Below, piece after piece: positions 11,547 through 22,138 of a stretch of DNA of 64,000 nt. This DNA is from Ixodes scapularis. Lineage: Eukaryota; Arthropoda; Arachnida; Ixodida; Ixodidae. Within the stretch, counting starts at the first letter, position 1. Every line of letters begins with the position of its first letter. The notes beneath the pieces were generated by a model. The model was not told the DNA's origin. It saw nothing but the letters and a program-made list of their open reading frames with translations, and did no database searches. Both the position numbers and the translations under genes were made by a program. The stretch is taken from NCBI RefSeq assembly GCF_016920785.2, contig NW_024609884.1, positions 85,800,069 to 85,864,068 on the forward strand, given 5' to 3'.

Positions 11547-11651
11547 CGATCCACCGGTGACGAGAAGCTTAGCTCTCGTGGAACCGATCCACCGGTGTGA
11601 CGAGAAGCTTAGCTCAACGGTGACGGGAAGCTAAGCTTCTCGTCACCGTTG
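11547..11651. repeat. Short direct duplication plus 37-bp palindrome
   Basis: A 39-bp unit (GAACCGATCCACCGGTG... AAGCTTAGCTC type) is repeated. It is followed at 11615-11651 by CAACGGTGACGGGAAGCT and its near-perfect reverse complement, centred on AAGCTT-like sequence. Confidence 0.7.
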
Positions 11652-12463
11652 AATTGCTGGCCACCGGGGATATGTAAAAACCTCGATGCTGCCGGCATAC
11701 TGTCGGCGCACTGCGAACAAAAAAACAGTACAATGTCCCAGCTATTCACCGGGAAAGAAGGCTTTATCGAGGATAACCCCCTTTCTCTGCAAAGTAATCG
11801 CTACTCACGAGTTGGCGTGCATAGTGTAACAAGTTAAACGTGTTAGTATAAATATATAGACGCTTTACACACGCGCCAAATTACAGCCGCCATTGCTGAC
11901 CTTCTCTTGTCTTACCGAGATGCCGAGCAACTGAAACGGTAGTTGACGATTCTCTACAAAGGCCGATGCTTTAGAAAAGGACACAGTTGAATCTAATATG
12001 GCAATAACCTGGCCTGCTATGGTAATGATGAAGTGAAATAAACAAAATAAGAGGAAACAAAAACTGAAGGTCAGTTATGGTGGCGTCCATGCACAGCTGC
12101 TGCAAAGCGTCTATACCAACACTCGTTCGCTAAACATTTCTTTACTCACCATAAAAACACTTGCAAGGCTTAAGCACCGTCATATGCCTTGGATCCCGGA
12201 CTGCTGAAGAGTGATGCGTTCGCGGAATGCTGCCGTCGGTTAGTTTAGTAGTCCCTCTGAAATACCGCTTTGCTTGACGTGCTAATAGGTTGATGGTGCG
12301 TCATTAATATAACAGCCGGATCGAAATGAATTTTCAGCAGTACCAAGCAGAACTATAAACCCTCGTCGCAGCCATTTTGCTTGTAGGTACTGCTCCTTCC
12401 TCGGCGCCCCTGCTCTCCCAGTCACGTGACCTAAAATTCCCTCTTCTAGGGACAATAATTAAC
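11652..12463. other. No gene recognised
   Basis: Mixed sequence with only short open frames and no recognisable domain. It ends at a TTAA element. Confidence 0.4.
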
Positions 12464-12467
12464 TTAA

Positions 12468-13094
12468 AGAAGCTGTGCAACGATATTCAATTGGAATGTT
12501 TTTCACTATACACGAGCTTACTGGCACTAGTGGGAGTCAAGGATACTCGCACGCAATGCCACTGGCCAAGAAACTCCTTTGTTGCGGTGTAATTTCAAGG
12601 ACAAAAGCGATCCTTTTCATTCAATCTCTCCTTTGCAAAATTTGATGACGTAACGTGGGGATCGCAGTACACCCAAGTGACGATATTTGAATGCGGTTCA
12701 TAGATTGGACCCGAGCATTGCGTGGGCACTCGACTTGGGCTCGTGATAATTGCTAGCTCGAGAAGCATTCGGGTAGTGACCCGAGTCCAATCGCTGCAAC
12801 GACGACAATAGCCGAACTATAACAATGTCTGGAACTCAGCGCGTGTACTGTGCCTTGCCAACCCCAGCGCGTGGCTATGATCAACACTGGCGGCATATAA
12901 TCGGCTCCAGATCACGTGGCCGCTTGTTCTGGCTGCGAGTTGAGGGGGTGAACGCTGCTCGTTTTTCTTTAATTTTTTTCTGGGACTTGTATTGCGTGGG
13001 GTGAGAAACGAACGCGTGTTTCATAGGTCATTAACGTTAGGGATCCGTTCTAAGCAGTATTTGCGCAAAGAACAAAAATTGTTGCATCGCCCCT
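12468..13094. mobile_element. TTAA-flanked MITE, copy 1 (sister at 33212-33838)
   Basis: TTAA at 12464-12467 and 13095-13098. It shares almost its whole length with 33212-33838, including TGCAACGAT-TTCAATTGGA near the left end and GAAATTGTTGCATCG-CCC at the right. It truncates the retropepsin relic on its right. Confidence 0.75.
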
Positions 13095-13098
13095 TTAA

Positions 13099-13517
13099 AC
13101 CACGGTTCGCGTTCGAGAAAACGGGCCCAGATGTGGGACCACGATGAATGCCTGGTTCAGCGTCTGTCCGTCAGCTGTCACTGTGGCAGTCGCTTCGCCG
13201 AGGTTCGTGAGGGATTGACCACTTGCACCATGGAGACGGATGGAAGAAGGTTGAATCAGAAGGTGCAACTGGTCGGCAATCGAAACGTTGACTTCTCATT
13301 ACCCCCGAATCCAAGAAAGCTGTCAGAGGTTGTCCGTTCAGTTGAACCTGAATTGTTTTGGTGCCCACTGCTGCGCCACATGGGATGCGCCGAACTACTG
13401 ATGACCTCTCGCAGGCGTCAGAGGCATCATCTTGTCGTTTCCCTGCGTTGGTGCTGCAGTGGACTCAAAGCGCCACTCCAAACATTCTGGTGTGGGCTCC
13501 TGCCGACACCGGGTGAC
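13099..13517 (-). pseudogene. LTR-retrotransposon retropepsin fragment
   Basis: The minus strand contains a retroviral-type aspartic protease: a TIQVQLNGQPLTAF strand, then the LDSG active-site motif (D-S-G, here followed by V), and after a one-base frame change a block with LHGASGQSL and NLGEATATV, ending near FIVVPHLG. Such proteases process the Gag-Pol polyprotein of Ty3-type elements. The frame upstream is open to the insertion at 13521. The fragment is cut at 13094 by a TTAA element. No reverse transcriptase follows beyond it. Confidence 0.7.
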
Positions 13518-13520
13518 TAA

Positions 13521-14546
13521 TGGTGAATTCCGCTCGCAGATCTCGAGCGCTCCAAAAGCGCTCCATTTGGAGCGCGCATATTCCGCTCGCAGATCTGGCT
13601 CAAGTTGGTCATCTTCCGCTCGTAGATCTCTGGCAGCGCCCGCTCCACGGAGCGCCCCAAACTCCGCCGAACTTGCTCTGCGGGATTTCACAGATCTCTC
13701 GGGAAATTGACAGAGCGGCCCACGTGATTTCCGTCTAAATCGGCGGTGCGCATGCGCGGCGAGGTTGGAGAGATCGGCGTCGGCGGGCCGGTCGGTGGAG
13801 TTGGATCTGTTCGGGTGCGTCGGTTGTTTACTCTGGACTGTGACGGCTCGAACGCTTCTACCTCGCGTAGATCAGGGATAAAAAGCCGGGAATGTGGAGC
13901 GTGGCAAATCGTAAGCGCTGACATCTGTGATCACCGAGGAAGAACGAAAAAAAGAACGACAGAAAAGCCGGAGGCAGACGCAAGGTTAGGCCTATTCATT
14001 CTGCAGCCAGTGATTGTTTACCTTTTTACACTGCATTCCATCGGCGTTTTCCCGTGAAATAAAGCAAGATGTGGTTAGGCAGCGACCGCGCAAGTGATGG
14101 TTTGTTACCTCTGTGTTTATTAAAGTCGTACTAGCAATCTGAACTCCACCGCTGGCAATCGCTGTCCGTGCCCCGCCGCTTCGAGGCGGCCGAAAGGTAT
14201 GTGACGGTGCCGAACGCGGACGTCTTCGCTATTTGTGACATGGGCGCCGTGGTACGTATAATTCCGCCCGGCCTGTGTCGCGTGTTACTTCTGCAGCTAA
14301 GCAGTGACAGTCGTCACTGGTCGTCTGAAAGATCAGCCGGCTGAGGCGTTGGTGGGCTGGTCAAGTTCGAGCAGCGGCCATTTTGAACGGCGGAAGGAGA
14401 AGGGGTGGGGAGGGGTGTGGGGGAGGTCGCTCCAAAAATGCAAGTTTATCTTCCCCTCGTCGATACGGAGCGGGTCCCACGGAGCGGAATTTTGCCTCCC
14501 TCGCGGATTTTGGAAAGCGCTCCAGATCTACGAGTGGAATTCACCA
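13521..14546. mobile_element. TIR element with TAA target duplication (PIF/Harbinger-like) and GGAGCG subterminal arrays
   Basis: Ends TGGTGAATTCCGCTCG and (inward from 14546) TGGTGAATTCCACTCG, flanked by TAA at 13518-13520 and 14547-14549. Three-base TAA/TTA duplication is typical of PIF/Harbinger elements. Near both ends GGAGCGC/GCGCTCC and CGCTCGCAGATCT motifs repeat. No transposase is seen. The interior is GC-rich and includes a short ATG-led stretch followed by a GTAAGC donor-like site near 13893-13915, which could be captured host sequence. Confidence 0.7.
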
Positions 14547-14549
14547 TAA

Positions 14550-14696
14550 GTGGCCGCTCTTCTTACAATTGAGGCACAGCGGACGAACTTCCGGGTGACG
14601 AAACGAAGAACATTCTGCAAAGCTTTTGACGTGCGTTGAGGCCACGGTGGTTGAGGCGAAACATGCTGCTCCTCTTGCTCCTTGCGTGGATAAAGG
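14550..14696 (-). pseudogene. LTR-retrotransposon zinc-knuckle (nucleocapsid) fragment, continuing at 13517
   Basis: The minus strand reads SFRHPEVRP and then a CLNC-K-K-S-G-H half of a CCHC zinc knuckle, stopping abruptly at 14550. The missing final cysteine and spacing are supplied by the sequence at 13517 and below once the element 13521-14546 and one TAA are removed, giving the C-x2-C-x4-H-x4-C spacing. It lies just upstream (in minus-strand sense) of the protease, as in Gag-Pol order. Confidence 0.7.
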
Positions 14697-14865
14697 GGTA
14701 TTCACACGAGGGAGAAATCCCGGGGATTTCTCCGCGGCACGCGCGCATCACGAGATGAAAACGCGAGGCTTTTGCACATCGCAAAGCCTGTCGTTTTCAT
14801 CGTGGGATGCGCGTGTCCGACGTGTCGGGGAGAAATCCCCGGGATTTTTCCCTCGTGTTAATACC
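14697..14865. mobile_element. Hairpin MITE, TTCACAC-type end
   Basis: GGTATTCACACGAGGGAGAA at the left is mirrored by GGTATTAACACGAGGGAAAA reading inward from 14865. The arms pair for most of the 169-bp unit, with AAATCCCGGGGATTTCTCC in both. Confidence 0.75.
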
Positions 14866-16115
14866 GTCTAAAGAGGCTGCTGACAATGGCCGTCGTCCGC
14901 GTTTTGACGAGGCGGCGACCGGTCCTGCTTCAAGAGCGGGAAGGAGGACGCTTTCTTGGTTGCCTTCACAGCCTGAGCTGCTCTGCAGCAATGCCGGTGT
15001 CTTTGGTTGGCTGAAGGTATTCGCGACTCCAGCGACCTATAGGGGGCGCCACCACCAAACAAACATGGCGGCTGGGTCGGCTCGGCCGGGCCGCCTGAAC
15101 GGGTGGCGCATTCAGTTAAACAAATTTTCTTTTGTTTAATGTTTAATTTTATAGGCATTTGAACTGAGACGGTTAAATGTAGCCGGTGAACATAAACTTG
15201 CCGAGCATAGTTTTGTTTTGCCGGTGTTTTTTTGTTCTTTTCATGTCAAACTTTCGTTCCAGAGACTTCGCTCAAAACCGAAACTATGGGCTCCGGAGAA
15301 ATGGTAATAGACTCTAATTAATTTTGATCATCTAAGGAAAGCGGCGATGGCTACAGAATTGTTCCACCGAGAGTAATTTTTAGCGAACTCGCAAGCCTCC
15401 ACCATGCGACCTATCTGTGCGAGAAATGGAGCTTTTGTGCGTATCCGCGTTTAAGAAACAGCTCCAGTCGACTGCTCGGTCAACAACACAGGCTGCAGGA
15501 AAATTACAAAAATTAAGCAAGCGCTTCTTGAGCCAAGGAGCATGTTAACCCGCTGGCGCTTCACTAAGCAGCTGATACTCGTATTTCAATTCAGGTTTTA
15601 GTAGCAATCGAGAAGTCATTTTGACAAGCGGGTTACGTATTATATTACGTACTATGTTCCACTAAAGCGATATTAGTATATTCTTCGGGCTGAAATATGA
15701 ACTTAGCTGACTAGCTATCAGGTGACCTGCTGAATAAAAGTATATTTGACAGACAGAGAGATACTATGCTTAAACTTAGCCAAATGGTTCTAGCCGGTAG
15801 CACAGAGACGAATGCGGACAAACTGAGGAGAGTCTTCATCAGAGATTCACTCAGAACCTCTCTGCATTGAACTTGACTTCGAACCCTGAACGGATAAAAT
15901 GAGTATTTTTTGTGGCCGGTCAACTTGAGCAATGTAGACGTATATTGCTGCTGGCTTCGACGGGGGTGTAATATAAATATTGGAGGCGCGATAGATCCTA
16001 ATGCCGTGGCAGCTTCTAACTTTGCGAGACGCGTCCCCCACCTTTTGAAAGCAGATAATTTCCCTCATTAATCATAGGCAGCGAGCAGGTTTTCCTGAAT
16101 CAAGTAATTGCGAAA
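14866..16115. other. No gene; one small shared repeat
   Basis: At 15010-15050 GCGACTCCAGC-ACCTATAGG and GGCGCCAC match 20251-20282 (CGACTCCAACTAACTATAGG). The rest is AT-rich with short frames and no recognisable domain. Confidence 0.4.
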
Positions 16116-16457
16116 TTATCCCAACTCCTTCAGTGTGGTCCAGAGGCTTTTTCGGCAAAGAGCAGCCAAGATGAATAGCCAACGCGCCGGCCGGCGTGGG
16201 TGGCTCAAACTTGAAGCCAATCGAGCACCACCAAACTCAAGAAAAGCAGCTATCGAACCTTCCCATTCACTTGACTGCAACATTGGTGTTCCCTCCAGTG
16301 AAGCACCTCGTCTGTCGTCTATAGTCCACTGTTCTACATCCTTATAAAGAAACCACTCATCAGTTACCAAGTAGTCGTCACGTTGAATGTGATTCAAGAC
16401 AGACAAGAAATCAAACGTTTTTCCGTGATTCCTCCCCATCCAAGAAATCAAAAGCAC
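16116..16457 (-). pseudogene. Possible Tc1/mariner-like transposase fragment
   Basis: The minus-strand frame contains a block reading DDYLVTDEWFLYKDVEQW, which resembles the first catalytic block of mariner transposases (LVT-DE-W-LY). The rest of the frame is not convincing, no further catalytic motif is found, and no TA-flanked inverted ends are seen. It could instead be chance similarity or part of the neighbouring retroelement. Confidence 0.25.
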
Positions 16458-16544
16458 GCGACCGTGTGTTGTGGAGTAAACGGGCTTTCAAACGCGTGAT
16501 GGAAGGAAGCAATCTATCTGAGGCTTCACCACACTAATGAACAC

Positions 16545-16957
16545 TCAGGCAAACTTAAGAAATTTTCGGACCTTCGTCAAATTACATTGTTCGCAACCGC
16601 GCCGAAAACACGTGTCCGCGAAAGCCACCAGAGACGCGGAGAAGCGCGGACCGACCTGGACCGGCTGGTTCCCGGTTTTCCCGCTTGGCGGCGTCCGTTT
16701 AGCTGGAGTCGCGAATACCTGGTTGAAGCGGAGGAATGAGTCCAGCAACTCATCCGACGAAGCAAAGCGTCTATCGATGTAGTGCTTTCGTGCTTTGTCA
16801 GACAGTGTTGCCAGGATAACCCTGTATTTCTCCGTCTCTGGGTGGTTGCACTCGTCGATGAGCTCCAGTTTGCGAGAGGCGAAGTTTGTGCAGGACCCTC
16901 CCGAACGCTGTCTTGCGCCGAACATCTTCTGTTTCGCTGCAACTTCGTTGTCCAGCT
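16545..16957 (-). pseudogene. Gag-like fragment of a minus-strand retroelement
   Basis: An open minus-strand frame has the blocks KLELIDECNHPETEKYRVIL and RKHYIDRRFASSDELLDSF, of the kind seen in arthropod retroelement capsid proteins (short helices, charged, no transmembrane segment). It is truncated at its 5' side by the LTR that starts at 16958. It has the same orientation as the zinc-knuckle and protease pieces at 14696-13099, so all three may be one dismembered element; this is inference. Confidence 0.4.
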
Positions 16958-17224
16958 TGTAACGTCGGCGGAAAGTGGTCTTCATTTGCTACCACGTCGT
17001 TACCTTGGTTGTCTTCAGCACCGATTATTCCAGAAGCCCACGCGTGTACGTGGCGAGCGGCAATCAGCTTCGCCCCAGCGTTCGATCCAGCTGTTACGTC
17101 GACTTAGACGCCCGCGACGCTCTGTTGTTATTCTGTTTCGTTTTTGTTTTGGGCACAAGTTCGCCCCATTAAACACTCAGTTTACTCAGTTTATTCACCG
17201 CCTCATTACTTATCATTCGTGACA
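16958..17224 (+). mobile_element. LTR of a Ty3-like retrotransposon
   Basis: It starts TGTAACG and ends CGTGACA (TG...CA with matching inverted heptamers), 267 bp. A T-rich stretch and an ATTAAA polyadenylation-like signal sit near 17168. TTTTGGCGGATG just inside the end is in primer-binding-site position. A gag start codon follows 200 bases later. The second LTR is not found in the window. Confidence 0.6.
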
Positions 17225-17424
17225 TTTTGGCGGATGTGCGGGGTACCGCATGTTTGTACAGCATACCCCTCGGAGGGCCCACAGCGCAAGCCCGACCTTG
17301 TACCCATGAGGGAGAGAGACCACTGGAGGAACCCGAGATCCGATCAAGCCGCTGTCACCGGGGCAAATCTCCAGAGTGCGGTCTACTGCCGGTCCCTCAG
17401 AGAAAGAAGTCAACGAATCCAGCG

Positions 17425-17789
17425 ATGACCATTCCACGCCAGCAAAACGAGACGACCACCACCGCTCCCGTCGTATATACTTACCCGTCGCCCCCCGATC
17501 GCGAGGCACTTCCATGGTGAGCCTTTAGAAGACATCGAGGACTGGCTACAACAGTACGAACGGGTGGCCCAGCACAACCGATGGACGGACGAACAACGCC
17601 TGCAGAATCTTTACTTCGCGCTCGAAGGAACGGCCATGCAGTGGTTCGAGAATCGCGAGAATTCGTTGATCTCGTGGACCGCCTGCAAGGATGAGCTGAG
17701 ACGGACCACCCAAGGGGAGTCCTGATCGAGTGGCCGTGGACGGACTTTCACAAACCAGTATTGACCATACCTCGGCAAACCTCACTCAT
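17425..17789 (+). pseudogene. Ty3-like gag, 5' part
   Basis: The ATG at 17425 opens MTIPRQQNETTTTAPVVYTY. After a one-base frame change near 17515 the typical Gag block follows: EPLEDIEDWLQQYERVAQHN, then LYFALEGTAMQWFEN and a CKDELRR block. This is the capsid N-terminal region of Ty3-type elements. A stop and then the satellite at about 17790 interrupt it. Gag forms the particle in which the RNA intermediate is copied. Confidence 0.65.
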
Positions 17790-18240
17790 GAGGGCCCTCA
17801 CTCACCCTCACTCACCCTCATCTTCACAGGTGAGGTGAGGGTGAGTGAGTTTCTGAACCAGGAAAATTCATGAGTGTGAGGGCGAGTGAGGGTGAGTGAG
17901 GGTGAGTGAGGGCCGTGAGGGCTGTGAGGGCGGTGAGGGCCGTGAGGGCTGTGAGGGCGGTGAGGGCCGTGAGGGTGGTGAGGGCCGTGAGGGCCGTGAG
18001 GGCAGTGAGGGCGGTGAGGGCTGTGAGGGCTGTGAGGGCGGTGAGGGCGGTGAGGGCCGTGAGGGCGGTGAGGGCGGTGAGGGCTGTGAGGGCTGTGAGG
18101 GCTGTGAGGGCCGTGAATGCGGTGAGGGCCGTGAGGGCGGTGAGGGCGGTGAGGGCGGTGAGGGCTGTGAGGGTGGTGAGGGCCGTGAGGGCGGTGAGGG
18201 CCGTGAGGGCCATGAGTGCGTGAGGGCGGTGAGTGCGTGA
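17790..18240. repeat. 9-bp satellite GTGAGGGCN, block 1
   Basis: Tandem GTGAGGGC[C/G/T] units run without interruption from about 17909, preceded by GTGAGTGAGG variants and, at 17790-17860, an inverted stretch (CTCACTCACCCTCA ... TGAGGGTGAGTGAG). Long open frames on both strands (Ala-Leu-Thr, or Val-Arg-Ala and Glu-Gly-x repeats) are a by-product of a stop-free 9-bp unit. Confidence 0.9.
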
Positions 18241-18727
18241 GGCGCCCTTCAGATCGAGCATATCTTTCTCAGCAATTTTGGTGTTAATGGCGGGTTGTTC
18301 TCTAGCTTTCCCTAGATCGACACGAATTGCTGAGATCGGGTCCGGCTCGAAATAAGCAAGCAACTCGGAGCAATTCGAATACGTTTGAAGCGGCTGCATC
18401 CAATCAGGGACGCAAAATTTTCACGTGATAGTGATACCTGGTGACGGTGATGATGACACCCAAAGACTTGGTTCTGGTTTGAAATCGATCGTTTTTTTTT
18501 AGAAATAAACTGTTTCAGAAATGTGCATTAGTATTCTTAACGAGATTTAAATGCATAAAAACACGTTTATAACGCGTAATTGTGTCTAAATAGTGCAAGA
18601 GAAATAAAATTTTATGATGACGATGGCAAATTGCAGCAATTGGTTGCTGCGTGTGATCGCGGGCGGCCCGTGTTGCTGGTGTTGCGACGTAAAGTTTTTG
18701 GGCGAAATTGCCCCATCTGAAGCTGGC
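18241..18727. mobile_element. TIR repeat inside the satellite (second copy at 63343)
   Basis: The right end GGGCGAAATTGCCCCATCTG is the reverse complement of the start of the copy at 63346 (CTTCAGACGGGGCAATTT); the left end is degenerate. Both copies share CTAGCTTTCCCTAGATC, TGGTTTGAAAT-GATCGTTTT and AATAAA-TGTTTCAGAAA-TG. It separates the two satellite blocks. Confidence 0.6.
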
Positions 18728-19290
18728 CTGAGTGGCGTGAGGGCCATGACTGACGTGAGGGGCGTGAGGGGTGTGAGGGCCGCAAGGGCGGTGAGGGGCG
18801 TGAGGGCGGTGAGTGGCGTGAGGGCGGTGAGTAGCGTGAGGGCGGTGAGTGGCGTGAGGGCGGTGAGTGGCGTGAGGGCGGTGAGGGCGGTGAGGGCGGT
18901 GAGGGCGGTGAGTGGCGTGAGGGCTATGAGTGCGTGAGGGCCGTGAGGGCCGTGAGGGCGGTGAGTGGCGTGAGAGCTATGAGTGCGTGAGGGCCGTGAG
19001 GGCCGTGAGGGCCGTGAGGGCGGTGAGTGGCGTGAGGGCGGTGAGTGGCGTGAGGGCCATGAGTGAGTGAGGGGCGTGAGGGCCGTGAGGGCGGTGAGGG
19101 CCGTGAGGGCGGTGAGTGCGTGAGGGCCGTGAGGTTCAGTGAGGGTGAGTGAAGGGCTGAAGGTGAATGTGACTGTGAGGGTGAGGATGAGTGAGGGGCT
19201 GAGGGTGAGTGTAGCTGTGAGGGTGAGGGTGAGTGAGGGGCCTAGGTGAGTGTGGCTGCGAGGGTGAGGGTGAGTGAGGGCGACCTAAAG
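18728..19290. repeat. 9-bp satellite, block 2
   Basis: GTGAGGGCN units with frequent 18-bp higher-order GTGAGGGCGGTGAGTGGC pairs, grading at 19140-19290 into GAGGGTGAGTGAGGGGCT-type units. Confidence 0.9.
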
Positions 19291-19307
19291 TGCCGACCTC
19301 TGGTATT

Positions 19308-19555
19308 GACGCGAGAGGGCCGAGGACCTTCTTCGAATGAGGACCAATGACGCAAGTGAGACCATCACCAGTTTCGTCGAGGAAGTACTGCACCTGACCG
19401 CTCGCGTCGACCCTCAGGTCACTGACGAAAAGAAGTTGCGGATCTTGATGCAAGGTGTAAGAGGCCTCGCCCGCAACCCGCCAACAACCGTCGACGCCTT
19501 CGTCACTGAGGCAACCAACATCGAGCGCGCGCTTCAGGCGCGCGCTTCCCACTAA
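19308..19555 (+). pseudogene. Ty3-like gag, 3' part, after the satellite
   Basis: The frame resumes as RERAEDLLRMRTNDASETI, with SFVEEVLHLTARVDP, KLRILMQG and NPPTTVDAFVTEATNIERAL, the C-terminal capsid blocks expected to follow 17789. It ends at a stop at 19555. No protease, reverse transcriptase or integrase follows. Confidence 0.65.
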
Positions 19556-21643
19556 CAGCGACATCCAGGCGTCGCTGCACCCACGCTGCCTGCTTGGTCA
19601 GCTGAGCTCGCGGCAATATCTTGAACTCGATCACAAGCATGGAATGCGTAAAATAAGAAATCCGGGCGATGTTGGAGGAGACAAATGCTAAGAAAGCACC
19701 ACCATAGTCGAAGTAAACAAAGACGACGGCAGGAGCGTTTCTGCTGCCTTGAGGGTGCCGCTGCAACATCAACGCACGAGCAGATGGGTCTTTCCTTCTA
19801 GGACGTGCTGGGTTATAATCGCAACATGCAAAGAGAATTCAATGAAGGAGAGCGCTCTGCGCGGAACGATAAGCTTCCACCACGGCGACCACGTCGATCC
19901 TCGCCACCGAAGCCATGTTTTTTAGCAGACAGGCGGCCATGTGCAGGCGCAGTCTGATCTTTCTCGCGCTTCGTTTACCACACGAGAGATGGCGCAAGCA
20001 TTATTAAAGCCCCTTAGCATTGTGAAATTCGGCAATTTCCGTCATATCGCTAATTATTTAACAAAATGCGGATCCAAATATTCTTTAACAAAACTTTTAA
20101 GAAACATTTGCCGGCTGTTTAATGTTTATGATCGCGGTGCTGGTGAGGTAGACTCTGATCGAATAGGCGATGCGAATCTGGCTGGCGTGCCGTGCCATGA
20201 TGAATTCATCGCAGTGAAAAGGCAGAGAGCTTCCGAAGGAAAGAATGTATTAGCGACTCCAACTAACTATAGGTGGCGCCACTCATTTTCCAAAATGGCG
20301 GTTATAGTGAGGGTCGGGGATGCGTGCCGCTGTTGAGCCTGGCTAGTGTGGTGGTTTCACTGAACGACACAAATTATTTCTGGTAATACGAGGAAGCTAG
20401 GTTGCTATGAGCTCAGGTCACCTTTTTACTCTGAAAACAAGAACGGTGTTTAGCGTAATATTTACGCAAGGAGGCACGTTTTCATTCTGGAGCGAAACCG
20501 AAACTAATGTCTATTTTCGATTGAATTTCTCGAGATAGGTTTTAATTTAGGAATCTTTGATAACTCAAGATGTGCCTCACATCGTAATAATTTTAGTTAG
20601 AGAATTCGTTCGCAGAAACTTTTGTTTTGTGACATACATCCTCGATCCAAGCTGATATTTGTAGTTGATAAAATCAGTGCTGATATTTGTGCGTTCTCGC
20701 TCAGATAATTGTGATAGGAAATAATAAACTCCGTGCCTTTTAATGGGTTTTGGTTATTTAGATGATTAATTGCTTTAACACTATTCCCAGAACAAAAATA
20801 AGAGTATAAATCCAATTCTTACAATATGTAAACAAAAAGTATAAATGAATAAACGCTGTTCTCACTGCGACAACCGAAAGGCGGAATCCGAGTCAGACAG
20901 CTGAAGTGTGTGTGTGTGTGTTTGTTTTATAGCAAAGCGTGACGTATAGGACTTTATATTACATCCAATGTTTGACTGTATGTCTATCTTGAAAACGATG
21001 TCAGAGTTTTTCATATGCTAAAAAGAAAACAAAATTATACCTTTCTGGAAAGACTATCATCGTTAAATGGCGTATTTTTGTGATCTTGGCGTTAATTGGG
21101 GCCATACATTGCCGCAATTTGTATTATTAATAATAACATTAAAATTCAGATAATTTAGGACATAATTTTTCAAGTTCTAATCTAATTTGTTGCTTATGAT
21201 CTAATTTCAAACGCGCGAACAAATATGACTATGAAAAGTGTGCTAATTATCATGACTGGAGCCGATTGCAACATCTTTAATTACCAAGTAATAAAATAGA
21301 AAAATAGTCTAAAATCAATGAAAACATTCAAGCTAATGTGAGAATTCCATGTAAAATTACATTAATTGTGGGTAAAGTATAGTTTGCTATCAAAGTCGCG
21401 ACTTTTGACAAACGGAAAGACGTCCAAAGTCGCCGCCAATATCCTTCCAAACCAAATGCCCAAAAAATAAAAAAATAAACACTTTTTTTTATTTTAAAAT
21501 TTTTTATAACATTTAGTTACTTTCACTTCTACGCTCCTTCGTTTTGCCAACATCGGCCTTTCCAGTTGGAAGGAACGCCTACCTGCTTGCACGTCTGCTC
21601 ACTGCAGTACGTTTCGTGGGCGTTCGAAGCCGGTGAAAGAGTA
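19556..21643. other. No gene; repeat copies and AT-rich DNA
   Basis: 19640-19790 is the inverted copy of 2735-2900, and 20246-20282 matches 15005-15050. From 20340 on the sequence is AT-rich with short microsatellites (TGTGTG near 20909). I see no domain or splice-supported exon. Confidence 0.45.
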
Positions 21644-21850
21644 GTGAGTTTTAGTATTGCGTATACGAGCGAAGGCCAGCGCTGTGTGTTTGCGTTAGCT
21701 TTGCGTGTTCCACACTGCGCGTGCGCGCGGCCCAAAATTGCGGTCTTGGATGGCACATGGCGATGAGGCGTACGCACAACATGGGGCATGCAACTCTAAC
21801 GCAAACGCACACCGCTTGCGTTTGCTTCTATGCGCAATACTAAAATTCTC
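21644..21850. mobile_element. Hairpin MITE, ATTTTAGTATTGCG type
   Basis: GAGTTTTAGTATTGCGTA at the left pairs with GAGAATTTTAGTATTGCGCA reading inward from 21850; GTGTGTTTGCGTTAG recurs in both arms. Confidence 0.6.
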
Positions 21851-22138
21851 CAGCAAGGTACAATCCCATACCGGCTACAGCACTACGTTGGGACAGTGAA
21901 GAGTGCTGTTTGCGTTCGGAAATGAGATTTCTCGAGCCACGATCGCGAACAGTTCCGGCATGCCCGCTGAGCAGGAGAATCGGGGGACCCTCACTAAAGC
22001 GCTTCCCGTTTCCGCCGCGGGAGGGCGAGCGTCGAGCTGGAGACGTGAATAGAGTTTTTTTTTGTTTTTTGTAGAGCTTTTTGTCGCGTGAGCTACACTG
22101 GCCGAGGTTGAGCAGTTTTGCGTGGCTCGCATAATGAG

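Noticed and set aside
17824..18399. Long Ala-Leu-Thr repeat frame (minus) and Val-Arg-Ala / Glu-Gly frames (plus)
   Set aside because: Any stop-free 9-bp tandem unit yields long frames in several phases; there is no start context, no non-repeat domain, and all frames coincide with the satellite.
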